Source: Fidelibacterota bacterium
GTDB taxonomy: Bacteria; Fidelibacterota; Marinisomatia; SCGC-AAA003-L08; TS1B11
Assembly (NCBI GenBank): GCA_020354025.1
Contig: CP070638.1
Span: 186,001 to 250,000, forward strand
Direction: 5' to 3'
Length of the DNA stretch: 64,000 bases
Shown here: positions 35,427 to 44,294 of the stretch, piece by piece
Layout: each line of letters opens with the position of its first letter
Numbering within the stretch: position 1 is the first letter of the stretch
Notes under the pieces: model-generated
Seen by the model: only the letters and a program-made list of their open reading frames with translations
Database searches by the model: none
What the model was told of the DNA's origin: nothing
Translations under genes and position numbers: made by a program

Positions 35427-36515
35427 GTGTATTTTACAAAAAAAAGTAGACGGCATAGTATAGCTGCCGCCTTGCTTCGCGTGGCCGGTCTGGTACTACT
35501 CCTCATATTCAGCCTTGGCTGCGCCACAGTCAGCCCCCGGATTATACCCGATCCCGGCGTCGAGGCCCTGGCTCCGGACGACTCGTCCTATGAAGAAACT
35601 ATCCATTTGCAATATCTGGGTACGGGCGGCAATCTGCTCTGGCGTGGTCGGCACGGATTGCTCATGGCGCCCCTCTACTCCAATCCGGGATTACTGCGGG
35701 TCATCCTATGGCACATCTACCCCGATACTGCCCTTATCAATCGACTGCATCCCCGGATCCCGGGGCTGAAAGTCGAAACTCTGCTGGTGGGTCATGCCCA
35801 CTACGACCACTTACTGGACGTGCCGCATATTGCCCGGCGGCATGAACCGGAGGCCATCATCTACGGCAATGCCTCTATGAAACGGATCTTGGCGGTAGCT
35901 GATACTTCACTGATCGGCAGGGTGAAGGTTCTTGACCAGGAAATGGCCCGGGGCGGCCGTCCGGGGACCTGGTTCTACCTGGCTGACAGCACCATCCGCT
36001 TTATGGCTATCGAGTCGGATCACGGTCCTCATCTCTTTGGTATTCATGTAATGAAGGGTGAGGTCCGGGAAGGTCTGAAAAGGGTGCCCAGGAGCGCTTG
36101 GGGTTGGAAGGAGGGAAAGACCTTCGCCTACTTGATTGATTTCCTTGCGGAACCCCGCGGGCCAATTGATTTCCGCGTCCACTTCCAGGACGCCACCAGT
36201 CATTACCCGCTGGGTGCGCCGCCGGATTTTGCCCCGCCGGATAGCCACCAGGTAGACCTGCTCTTCATTTCTGTGGGGGCCTGGTTCGAGGTTCCCGATT
36301 ATCCTTGGGCGGTACTCAGAAATCATAAGCCGCGCCACGCAATTCTCGGCCACTGGGAGAACTTCTTCCGATCACAGTGCAAGCCGCCTAAGGGGATCTT
36401 CTATAAGACGCAGCTCGGCCGGCTGATCCGCGAGATTGAGAGTGAGCATCCGGACTTGGATTGGATCGTTCCCCTGCCGGGGGGTATATACCGGTTTACT
36501 CCCGTTACCAGGTAG
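35427..36515 (+). CDS. Metallo-beta-lactamase-fold lipoprotein
   Basis: This is a protein of about 362 residues. After a basic N-terminus and hydrophobic segment comes a lipobox (FSLGC). The body has the metal motif HAHYDH in LVGHAHYDHLLDV, then ESDHGPH and GHWENFF as further ligand positions. It is closest to MBL-fold hydrolases such as the NAPE-PLD/UlaG-like group, so a phospholipid or phosphodiester substrate is possible but unproved. The frame extends to a TTG at 35352; GTG at 35427 is chosen because AAGG lies six bases before it and it yields a compact lipoprotein signal. Confidence 0.8.
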   Translation: MYFTKKSRRHSIAAALLRVAGLVLLLIFSLGCATVSPRIIPDPGVEALAPDDSSYEETIHLQYLGTGGNLLWRGRHGLLMAPLYSNPGLLRVILWHIYPDTALINRLHPRIPGLKVETLLVGHAHYDHLLDVPHIARRHEPEAIIYGNASMKRILAVADTSLIGRVKVLDQEMARGGRPGTWFYLADSTIRFMAIESDHGPHLFGIHVMKGEVREGLKRVPRSAWGWKEGKTFAYLIDFLAEPRGPIDFRVHFQDATSHYPLGAPPDFAPPDSHQVDLLFISVGAWFEVPDYPWAVLRNHKPRHAILGHWENFFRSQCKPPKGIFYKTQLGRLIREIESEHPDLDWIVPLPGGIYRFTPVTR

Positions 36516-36578
36516 ACGTTCTGGGCGTACTAACGGTAGGACTGCCGGTTTAAGCTGGAAACGACTGTTGCGTAGTCA

Positions 36579-38228
36579 TCAAGGGACCAGCCCCAGCACG
36601 TCTAGTCCCTGCTCGAAAATGATGTCGACCGGAATACCGGCCCCGGCCAGGCGGTCCAGGTCGGCCTGCAGAACGGGGCCGATCTGCCCCATCTGTTCCA
36701 CAAAGGTCACCACACCCTCGTAGTCGCCATCACCCTGGAAGCGTAGGATCTTCTCCGAAAGGGCATCGATCGCCGCCTGCATCTTATCGGGATGCGCTCG
36801 ATAGGTGCCTGTTCCTTCTTCACGGGTGAAGGCCTCCATGTCCCGGAAGAAGTTGAAGCGGATCAGGTTGGCCACTCCGTGCGCGCTGGTGGCCCCGAAA
36901 CGTACTGACCGGAAAATGCCGGCCAGAAAGGTAACGTAGCTGTCCATCAAGGCCATCTCGCCTAGTTCCCCTTGCTCATGCAGCACGCTGATCATGTATA
37001 GCCCCAGCACGTCTGCCTTGCCTTCCTCCAGGGCCGAGGCCTGTTCTTTCAAGGCCTGCCGCACCGTTCTCCCGGATCCGTCTATGGTATTCTTGATGCC
37101 CAGACCGTGAGCCACCTCGTGGAACATTACGTTATTGAAAAAGGCCTCGAACGTAATGTTTTCGCGCTGGCTTTCATCAATCAGCAGGTTGCTGATAGGG
37201 AGCAGGATTTTTTCAAACTTGGCGCGCATTGTATTCTTGAGCTGGAGCCGGCGAGTGCCTTTCTGGAGCTGAACCTCTTCGTCATTGGGCAGGTTGATGG
37301 CGATGGTCTTGCTGCCCGCGTTACCATCGCCGGCATAATAGATCACATCATATACATTCAGGTCTGAATCGGTACCGGGGGTCTCACGCTTGTAAGGGGC
37401 GGGGACGGGCAGGTCTTGCTGCAGCTGCGGTAGCATGGTTGCGTATTTTGACAACCGCGTGCTCCACGACTGGTCCTTGATGAGAACGAAAGCCTCACTG
37501 GCCGCTTTGTAACCGAACAGCCTGTCCTCGTAGGTCTCGATCGGACCGATCACCACGTCGATCATGTTGTCTTTCATGTCCATCCAGGCCAGGTCACTGG
37601 GCTGGTAATTGTCCGTGAGCAAGGCCTCGGCCCGCAGATCCAGATACTGCTTGAAGGCAGGGTTCTCCGCCAGGGCGGCTGCCTGCCGTAACTTCTCAGC
37701 AGCCAGCTGATATTGTCTTGAAAAAGCTTGGCTGTATGGTACCGCTATCAGCCCGCCTACAGCGTCGCGGCGTACCATGGTATAGAGGCTCCGTAGCGCT
37801 GCCGCCCCCTCAGCAGACTCATCACAGACGGCCTCGAACTCCTCCGCGCTCATGTCAACCGGGTAAAAATTGGCCCCTGCTGGCTTAGGTCCCTCCCCGG
37901 CTAAAAAAGGCTCGTTCCCGGCTAGGCGGTCCCACGGGCCATAATTGATCTCCATGAAACGCCGCTCATCATCATCCCTAGTTGCGGCCAGGAGCTCCTC
38001 TCGCTCGCCATAAGCCTGCATCCAGAAGGCCTCATCCATGGCCTGCGCCGCATCTATCAACAGGGGCAGTATCCGGCGCTGGTTATCAGAGAGGGTACTC
38101 AGGTCGGCGGTCAGGCGGACGGGTGTATACTTGGTCAGCCGTTCCTGTAAGGTGATCTCAGCCTGTTTTGCACAGCTTCCAAGGAAAATGCCAGATAGAA
38201 TCAGGAGAATTACTTTGTGTACTCTCAT
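36579..38228 (-). CDS. M49 (DPP III)-like zinc peptidase, lipoprotein
   Basis: The 549-residue protein starts with a lipoprotein signal (GIFLGSC). The zinc motif is H370-E-V-A-H374 in FHEVAHGLG, and 27 residues later comes EEGKADVLGLYM (E401/E402), the second-motif pattern of the M49 dipeptidyl-peptidase III group. Classical DPP III has HEXXGH, one residue longer; this has HEXXH. Several ATGs lie upstream to 38348. ATG 38228 is chosen since GAGG stands six bases before it and the signal follows at once. It is probably a periplasmic peptidase; specificity unknown. Confidence 0.75.
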   Translation of the reverse strand: MRVHKVILLILSGIFLGSCAKQAEITLQERLTKYTPVRLTADLSTLSDNQRRILPLLIDAAQAMDEAFWMQAYGEREELLAATRDDDERRFMEINYGPWDRLAGNEPFLAGEGPKPAGANFYPVDMSAEEFEAVCDESAEGAAALRSLYTMVRRDAVGGLIAVPYSQAFSRQYQLAAEKLRQAAALAENPAFKQYLDLRAEALLTDNYQPSDLAWMDMKDNMIDVVIGPIETYEDRLFGYKAASEAFVLIKDQSWSTRLSKYATMLPQLQQDLPVPAPYKRETPGTDSDLNVYDVIYYAGDGNAGSKTIAINLPNDEEVQLQKGTRRLQLKNTMRAKFEKILLPISNLLIDESQRENITFEAFFNNVMFHEVAHGLGIKNTIDGSGRTVRQALKEQASALEEGKADVLGLYMISVLHEQGELGEMALMDSYVTFLAGIFRSVRFGATSAHGVANLIRFNFFRDMEAFTREEGTGTYRAHPDKMQAAIDALSEKILRFQGDGDYEGVVTFVEQMGQIGPVLQADLDRLAGAGIPVDIIFEQGLDVLGLVP

Positions 38229-38442
38229 ATTGAACCTCATCGGATTGCGCGAATAATTCATAAACGATCTCTTGCCGGGCAAAAGTGCGCCTGAATTTGC
38301 ATAGGCGGGGAGGTTAGATGGGATGGAAATTGGTCTTATGTTTGACACTTCTCATCTTTTTTCTTAAGCTGAATTCTAGCAATGGTGACTCGGAAGAATA
38401 TTAGGGTCACTGGTAAAGGCAATAAACGGAGGACACTCGCCT

Positions 38443-38976
38443 ATGGCTGCTCGCATCACTCTGGTTCAGGGCGATATCACCATCCAGCAGGTGGACGCTA
38501 TCGTGAATGCGGCGAATGAGCGGCTGCTGGGCGGTGGGGGCGTGGACGGTGCCATCCATCGCGCGGCGGGACCCCAGCTGCTGGTGGAGTGCCGGACCTT
38601 GGGCGGTTGCCCCACCGGCGAGGCGCGTATCACCAAGGGCTACCGGCTACCAGCCCTCTTCGTGATCCATACAGTGGGCCCGGTCTGGCGAGGAGGAAAT
38701 AAAAGTGAGCCGGAGCTACTTGCCTCCTGCTACCATAGCTCCCTGCGGCTCGCAGTAGACAATGGCGTGAAAACAGTGGCGTTCCCCTCCATCAGCACTG
38801 GTGTCTATGGCTTTCCCATCGAGCTGGCTGCGCCCATTGCGGTTGGGACGGTGCAGGATTTCTTGGCGGACGAAACCGCAGTCGAGGAAGTACGATTCGT
38901 CTGCTTCAGTAGTGAAGACTACGCCGTCTATCAAAATGAGCTCCGGCGGCTGGGTATCGGGACCGAAGAAACCTGA
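38443..38976 (+). CDS. Macro-domain ADP-ribose hydrolase (YmdB-like)
   Basis: The 177-residue macro domain has the key segments [26 protein letters not shown] and [12 protein letters not shown], typical of O-acetyl-ADP-ribose deacetylases. It removes ADP-ribose or O-acetyl-ADP-ribose from targets in the cytoplasm. A GGAGGA precedes the ATG by eight bases. It is divergent from the M49-like gene and convergent with the M16 gene. No ADP-ribosyltransferase or sirtuin is nearby, so a housekeeping role is more likely than a toxin-antidote pair. Confidence 0.9.
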   Translation: MAARITLVQGDITIQQVDAIVNAANERLLGGGGVDGAIHRAAGPQLLVECRTLGGCPTGEARITKGYRLPALFVIHTVGPVWRGGNKSEPELLASCYHSSLRLAVDNGVKTVAFPSISTGVYGFPIELAAPIAVGTVQDFLADETAVEEVRFVCFSSEDYAVYQNELRRLGIGTEET

Positions 38977-39027
38977 TCCGGGGCGAGCCGGCTGGAGGAG
39001 AAATAGTCGTGGGGCTATCTCCCGGCC

Positions 39028-41853
39028 CTAATCAAAACCTTCCGGATAAAGCGTAACCTGCACGTAATTAACGGTGTCCAGATATCTTTGGGCGGCTTTC
39101 TGGATGGCTTCCAGCGATAAGGCCTCCACCAGTCCATCGTACTTCAGGATGTCCAGGAGATCCTCACCATGGTAATCGTATACATTCAGAATACTGAGCC
39201 AGAAGCTATTTTCCTTCAGACTGGTTTCCCGTTCCCGGCGTTGGGTCTCTTTGACCTTGGTTAAGTACTTTAATGTTGTGCCAAAGGTCTTCAGGCTGTC
39301 AAGCTGCTCAAATACCACCCTCGTGAGTTCCTGCACCCGTTCCGGTGCGCAGCCGAAGTGGATTGTTAGGCGGTAGCGCTCCTCGGGGTAGTGCGCTGGG
39401 GCTGCCCGGACACTCACACCGTAAGTTCCGCCTAGGTCCTCACGTAATACTTCCCTCAGTTTTATGCGCAGGACTTGAGTCATTGATCCCAGTTCATAGC
39501 GGTTCAGGCGGGTCCACTCAAACGGGCCGGTTAGAATAATCCGGTTCAGGCTCTTGGCTTCCATTCCTTTGGCCAGCTGCTTGGTTAGTACTCCATCGGG
39601 AGGCCTAACGCCCACATCCCTCCAGGATTCCCCCCGATTCAGGGCTGGTAGTCCGCCCAGATAGGTCTGTACCAGCGGTTTGATCCCCTCCGGATCGATG
39701 TTGCCTACCAGAATAAAAGTGAAGTCACTGGCATCGGCAAACCGGTCCTTGTAGAAAGCATAGGATTTGTCTAGGTCCATCTCTTCCAGCAGGTCCAGGG
39801 ACCAGGGGCGCCGGCGGTGATGGTATTGAGACATGGTCACCTGAATAGTATCCTGAAAGGCGGCTTCCGGACTGGCGCTCTTATTTTCCAGGAAACCCCT
39901 GATCTGCTCTGTGTACGCTAGAAAGGCTATGCTGTCTTTTCTGGGCGCGGTGAAATATAGATAGATGAGCTGGAACATGGTCTCCACGTCCTGGGGAGAT
40001 GCCGAACCGGTCAATCCCTCTTGAATCTCACCAATGAATGGCGAGACACTTGCCATTTTCCCGGCCAGTCGCTTCTGGAGTTCGACCTGATTGAAGGCGC
40101 CAACGCCCCCCTCTCTGATTACCCCTGACGACGTCATCCCGGCCACATAGTCCGCTTCACTGATTAGAGATGTCCCGCCGTCGCTGTAGGCCGTAAACAG
40201 AATTTGATCATTCTTGAAGTCAGTCGGTTTGAGCAGTACTCGAACACCGTTGGCCAACTTCCATTTATAGAGCCCCAATTCCTCAATTTTCTCTTCGGAA
40301 GCGATTGCTGCCGGTGTGGGCGTCTCCGCCACCAGCGGTTCGGCGGATACGGCGTCGTGGTAGGGATCGATTGTCATCGCGTCCACGGCATCGAAAGTCG
40401 CCAGAAGCGATGCTTCAGGCGGGACGCTGATCCCCTCTTTCTCCGGTATGTTGACCAGGATGACCCGGTTCCGGTCGGAAAGCCATTCCCGTGCCAGCCG
40501 GTTGACCTCCTCTACCTGGATGCCCGGCAGGTACTGTTGATAAAGCTCGTATTCATATTCAATACCTGGGATGGGTTCATCGGTAAGAAAGTGCCGGACA
40601 TATTCACTCACGTATTGCACGGATTCTGTCTTATACCGCTCTTCATAACCTCGCTCTATCCCCCGCAGCAGGTTCATTTTCTGGCGCTCCAGTTCAGAGG
40701 CGGTAAAACCGTGCCGGGCGACGCGTTCGGCCTCTGTCAGCAATGCTTCCAGCCCACGTTCAATGCCGTTATCCTTCACCATGGCTCCAAGCAAATAGAC
40801 CTCCTTGGTGCGGACGAATCGGCCCTGCCCGGAAAAGCCGTACAGATACGGTGCGTCCGGCTTCCTGGTGAGCTCATCCAGGCGCTCGTTCAGCATACCG
40901 TTGTACAAGCCCCGGATGATGATTTCACGATACGCGCCGTGAGTGGTCTCATCTTTAACATCCTGCTTGTAATAAACACTGATCCTGGAGCCGGTGGCTT
41001 CGGGATCGGAGGCGATGGCCACTAGGGATTCATCGTGATCGGGTACCGGGAAGAAGGTGCGTTCCCGGGTATATTCTTTCACCGATATGCTGCTGAAATG
41101 CTTCTTAATTAATCCCTCAATCCATTCCTTCTCAAAATCGCCCACGGCAATGACAGCCATGAGATCCGGGCGGTACCAATCAGCGTAAAAGCGCCTGATC
41201 GTGTCATAGTGAAAAGTGTCAAGCACCGCCCTCTGCCCGATTGGCAGGCGCGTTGCGTATCGGGAATCCTTGAACAGAATAGGGAACTGCTTGTCGCGCA
41301 TCCGGGCTTCGGCCCCCCGGCCTAGCCGCCACTCCTCGATGACAACACCGCGCTCCTTCTCAATTTCCTCATCTTCAAAGCTTATGCCGAAGGCCCAATC
41401 TTCCAGGATCTGGAAGCCCTGCTCGACTATCTCAACACTGTCCGTGGGCACTTCCAGCATGTACACGGTCTCGTCAAAACTGGTGTAGGCGTTTATCTCC
41501 GGCCCGAAGCGCATGCCGATGGACTCCAGATAGTCCACCAGCTCCTGTTTGGCGAAGTGTTCGGTGCCGTTGAAAGCCATGTGTTCGGCCAGATGGGCCA
41601 GCCCTTGCTGGTCATCATCTTCTAGTACCGATCCTACGTTCACTGCCAACCGCAGCTCCGCTCGCTTCTCTGGTTTATGGTTTACGCGAATTATGTATTT
41701 CAGACCATTCTCCAGGGTGCCGACCGTCACCTGTGGATCAACTGGCAAGAGCTGATCGAGCCCGGCGGCAGGTCCCCTTCCCGGCTGAAAAACTGCGCAG
41801 GCGAACACGCAAAGAGAAAACAAAATAACTGTGGCTACATAGAATCGCTTCAT
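39028..41853 (-). CDS. M16-family zinc peptidase (pitrilysin-like), lipoprotein
   Basis: The 941-residue protein has two M16 halves. The inverted zinc motif HLAEH (H87, E90, H91) is intact in the first half; the second half lacks it, as usual. A lipobox (CVFAC) follows a short basic start, so it is probably anchored in the periplasm. Bacterial relatives degrade small peptides. The ATG at 41853 with GAGG upstream is preferred over the ATG at 41871. It converges with the macro-domain gene. Confidence 0.9.
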   Translation of the reverse strand: MKRFYVATVILFSLCVFACAVFQPGRGPAAGLDQLLPVDPQVTVGTLENGLKYIIRVNHKPEKRAELRLAVNVGSVLEDDDQQGLAHLAEHMAFNGTEHFAKQELVDYLESIGMRFGPEINAYTSFDETVYMLEVPTDSVEIVEQGFQILEDWAFGISFEDEEIEKERGVVIEEWRLGRGAEARMRDKQFPILFKDSRYATRLPIGQRAVLDTFHYDTIRRFYADWYRPDLMAVIAVGDFEKEWIEGLIKKHFSSISVKEYTRERTFFPVPDHDESLVAIASDPEATGSRISVYYKQDVKDETTHGAYREIIIRGLYNGMLNERLDELTRKPDAPYLYGFSGQGRFVRTKEVYLLGAMVKDNGIERGLEALLTEAERVARHGFTASELERQKMNLLRGIERGYEERYKTESVQYVSEYVRHFLTDEPIPGIEYEYELYQQYLPGIQVEEVNRLAREWLSDRNRVILVNIPEKEGISVPPEASLLATFDAVDAMTIDPYHDAVSAEPLVAETPTPAAIASEEKIEELGLYKWKLANGVRVLLKPTDFKNDQILFTAYSDGGTSLISEADYVAGMTSSGVIREGGVGAFNQVELQKRLAGKMASVSPFIGEIQEGLTGSASPQDVETMFQLIYLYFTAPRKDSIAFLAYTEQIRGFLENKSASPEAAFQDTIQVTMSQYHHRRRPWSLDLLEEMDLDKSYAFYKDRFADASDFTFILVGNIDPEGIKPLVQTYLGGLPALNRGESWRDVGVRPPDGVLTKQLAKGMEAKSLNRIILTGPFEWTRLNRYELGSMTQVLRIKLREVLREDLGGTYGVSVRAAPAHYPEERYRLTIHFGCAPERVQELTRVVFEQLDSLKTFGTTLKYLTKVKETQRRERETSLKENSFWLSILNVYDYHGEDLLDILKYDGLVEALSLEAIQKAAQRYLDTVNYVQVTLYPEGFD

Positions 41854-41880
41854 GAGAGATTCCTCATCCATTTAAAGTCA

Positions 41881-41950
41881 GAGTTACAAGTCTCAAGCCC
41901 CAGCTACCAGCCATAAGTGGTCAGCAATTAACATTCTTCAATCTTCAATC
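41881..41950. repeat. Degenerate word repeats upstream of the M16 gene
   Basis: The gap between yjbQ and the M16 gene holds imperfect words of the type AAGTCTCAAGCCCCAGCTACCAGCC (in segments) and then CATTCTTCAATCTTCAATC. It has no gene. The style resembles the repeats at 13666, 16083 and 45596 in this window. Confidence 0.4.
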
Positions 41951-41967
41951 GACGACGCCTCCAGCTC

Positions 41968-42366
41968 CTAGCCTCCATTAACCAGCTGCAAGTGCACCTT
42001 CCGGGTTCGGGGGCCGTCGAACTCGGCGAAGAAGATGCCTTGCCAGGTGCCCAGCACCAGGTCACCGCCCTCTACGATTACCTGCGCCGACGCGCCTACC
42101 AGTGACGACTTGATGTGGGCGGCGGCGTTACCCTCCATGTGGCGGTAGTTGTCATCGAAGGGGATGACCTTGTTTAGCTCCTTGGTGATATCCTGCACTA
42201 CGCTGGGATCGGCGTGTTCGTTGATCGTAACTGCGGCCGTGGTGTGGGGCACGTAAAGGGTCAGCACACCCGAGGTAATGCCCTGATCCTTGAGCCATCG
42301 GCGTACCTGGCTGGTGATCTCTACGAATTCAACACGGCTGGTGGTGCGGACTGAAAGTGTATCCAT
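41968..42366 (-). CDS. YjbQ / UPF0047 family protein
   Basis: The 132-residue protein shows the full family pattern: LTLYVPHTTAAVTINEHADPSVVQDI in segments, then HMEGNAAAHIKSSLVGASAQV and GTWQGIFFAEFDGPR. Members have been called secondary thiamine-phosphate synthase on the basis of weak activity; the in vivo role is unsettled. It lies 160 bases downstream of trpB2 on the same strand, behind a strong hairpin, so it is probably transcribed separately or at lower level. Confidence 0.9.
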   Translation of the reverse strand: MDTLSVRTTSRVEFVEITSQVRRWLKDQGITSGVLTLYVPHTTAAVTINEHADPSVVQDITKELNKVIPFDDNYRHMEGNAAAHIKSSLVGASAQVIVEGGDLVLGTWQGIFFAEFDGPRTRKVHLQLVNGG

Positions 42367-42462
42367 AGCGGGAAATTACGGGATTTCCCGATACTGGTGC
42401 TAGCCGAAGATAGGTCTTTGGTTGCCATCCTGAAGTATCAGGCTGGACTGTATGGATGGCGG

Positions 42463-42477
42463 CCATGAACTTCATGG
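42463..42477. promoter_or_regulatory. Perfect palindrome CCATGAA-C-TTCATGG
   Basis: Two 7-base arms around a single base in the gap upstream of yjbQ (ATG at 42366). It could be a protein-binding site for yjbQ expression. No function is assigned. Confidence 0.35.
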
Positions 42478-42482
42478 AGTCC

Positions 42483-42520
42483 GGGGAGCGGGAATCCCTT
42501 TAGCAGCAATTCCCGCCCCC
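42483..42520 (-). terminator. GC-rich hairpin after trpB2
   Basis: GGGGAGCGGGAAT (42483-42495) pairs with ATTCCCGCCCCC (42509-42520) with one bulge, nine bases after the trpB2 stop codon. The stem is strong but has no T-tract, so it may attenuate rather than fully terminate. Confidence 0.45.
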
Positions 42521-42528
42521 TGGCAAGC

Positions 42529-43893
42529 TCAGTCCACCTGCGGTAATTCGCTCAAAGCATCCTTCACCGCTTCCACTGGGTACGCATAATCCTCTAGCTT
42601 CCCGGCAATGTAATCATCATAGGCCTGCATGTCGAAGTGCCCGTGTCCCGACAGGTTGAAGGCGATTACCTTCTTCTCGCCGCTCTCCTTGCACTTTAAG
42701 GCCTCGTCAATGGCCGCTCTAACGGCGTGGGCAGTCTCGGGTGCGGGTATAATACCCTCCGCCCTGGCGAAGGTGATTGCGGCCTCGAATACCGGATTTT
42801 GGGTATAGGCTACTGCTTCTATGATTCCCTGATCGTAAAGGGCGCAAACGATAGGGGCCATGCCGTGATATCGCAGCCCACCGGCGTGAATGGGTGCGGG
42901 TAGGAAGGAATGGCCTAGCGTGTACATCTTGATGAGAGGAGTGGTCATAGCCGTATCACCAAAATCATATACATATTTTCCAGTCGTCAGGCTTGGCGAA
43001 GCCGTTGGCTCAACGGCGATAATCCGGGTCTTCCGGCCTTCCACCAGATTCTCGCGAACGAAGGGTAGGAAGAATCCGGCGAAATTGGAGCCTCCGCCGA
43101 CGCAGCCGATGAGGATGTCGGGATATTCACCGGCTGCCTCGAACTGTTCGAGACTTTCCAGTCCGATGACGGTCTGATGTAACAGCACATGGTTGAGGAC
43201 CGATCCAAGGCTGTACTTCTTCTTGCCGCCGCTGCCAGCCGCGACCTCCACCGCCTCGGATATGGCCATACCCAGGGAACCAGTGGTGTCGGGATGACTC
43301 TTGAGGATCGCCCGCCCCGCTTCGGTTTCCATGGACGGGCTGGGAGTTACCGTGGCCCCAAACATCTGCATGAGAACTCGACGGTAGGGCTTCTGATGGT
43401 AAGAGACTTTCACCATGTATACTTCGCAGCCCAGTCCGAACATATCACAGGCCATCGCTAGCGCGCTGCCCCACTGCCCGGCACCGGTTTCTGTGGTGAG
43501 GGCGCTGACGCCTTCCTCCTTACTATAGAAGGCTTGAGCCGTTGACGTGTTGAGTTTGTGTGACCCAGCCGGCGAGACTCCCTCGTACTTGTAGTAGATA
43601 TGAGCGGGTGTATCCAGTGCCTGCTCGAGTCGGTGAGCCCGGAATAGAGGTGTGGGACGCCACAGACGGTAGACATCCCTCACCGGCTCGGGTATCTCGA
43701 TATATCGCTCCTGGCTTACCTCTTGACCGATCAGACTCATGGGGAAAAGGGGCGCCAGATCGTCGGGGCCGATGGGTTGCATGGTCCCCGGGTGGATAAC
43801 TGGCGGGAGAGGTTCGGGAAGATCGGCCTGGATGTTGTACCAGGCTTTTGGTATATCGTTTTCAGACAAAGAGAATTTGGCTTGAGTTGCCAT
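42529..43893 (-). CDS. TrpB2-type tryptophan synthase beta chain
   Basis: The 454-residue PLP enzyme has the TrpB2 form: an N-terminal extension ([19 protein letters not shown]), the PLP lysine in [13 protein letters not shown], the ETGAGQWG stretch and the phosphate-binding [12 protein letters not shown] loop. TrpB2 enzymes condense indole and serine (or phosphoserine in archaeal members) and often work without TrpA. No trp genes are adjacent, which fits salvage of indole. GAGGAGG stands shortly before the ATG. The upstream 400 bases contain no visible leader peptide. Confidence 0.92.
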   Translation of the reverse strand: MATQAKFSLSENDIPKAWYNIQADLPEPLPPVIHPGTMQPIGPDDLAPLFPMSLIGQEVSQERYIEIPEPVRDVYRLWRPTPLFRAHRLEQALDTPAHIYYKYEGVSPAGSHKLNTSTAQAFYSKEEGVSALTTETGAGQWGSALAMACDMFGLGCEVYMVKVSYHQKPYRRVLMQMFGATVTPSPSMETEAGRAILKSHPDTTGSLGMAISEAVEVAAGSGGKKKYSLGSVLNHVLLHQTVIGLESLEQFEAAGEYPDILIGCVGGGSNFAGFFLPFVRENLVEGRKTRIIAVEPTASPSLTTGKYVYDFGDTAMTTPLIKMYTLGHSFLPAPIHAGGLRYHGMAPIVCALYDQGIIEAVAYTQNPVFEAAITFARAEGIIPAPETAHAVRAAIDEALKCKESGEKKVIAFNLSGHGHFDMQAYDDYIAGKLEDYAYPVEAVKDALSELPQVD

Positions 43894-44224
43894 TTTGCCT
43901 CCTCAGTTCGTTAGTTTATCTGTTGTGTCCTGTCCAAGTGAATTATTTGAAAACCTGATCTTCGAGCTGCAATTACCCTAGGGCAGAGGTTGTCAGGGAA
44001 TGGCACCAGTTTCGCTCCCCGGACTACTCTAGACTACGGTAAAATTGAATGTCATCCGGGGATTGTAATCAGAAGTAGGTCCGCGTGTAAGCCTCAAGAG
44101 CCCGATATCACCAGCTGCCCCGCCATCGAAAGATGGTAGAAAGAAGCTCTGGATATAGGATACGCATGTACGTAAAGGCTCTCACGACGGGCAACTTAAA
44201 TCATCATCCAACCTGATGCAAAGC
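43894..44224. other. Intergenic region upstream of trpB2
   Basis: About 330 bases with no gene, tRNA or recognisable riboswitch on either strand. A likely terminator of the operon to the right lies at its right edge. The trpB2 promoter should be here, but no convincing -35/-10 pair is seen. Confidence 0.5.
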
Positions 44225-44249
44225 CAAAAAAGAAATCAACACCGTGCTG
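44225..44249 (-). terminator. Intrinsic terminator of the DUF4159/DUF4175 operon
   Basis: On the minus strand CAGCA-CGG-TGTTG (44249-44237, one G-T pair) is followed by ATTTCTTTTTT (44236-44225). It lies about 50 bases after the last stop codon of the operon (44295). Hairpin plus T-run gives a normal rho-independent terminator. Confidence 0.6.
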
Positions 44250-44294
44250 GTGAGGAACGTCGGGGGCTCTTCTGAGCGCGCCTACAACAGGCAT

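Noticed and set aside
38443-38976. Macro-domain protein as antidote of an ADP-ribosylating toxin
   Set aside because: No ADP-ribosyltransferase or sirtuin gene is near; neighbours are peptidases transcribed in other directions.
43894-44294. tRNA or Trp leader in the gap before trpB2
   Set aside because: No T-loop GTTCGA-type motif or short tryptophan-rich frame is visible.
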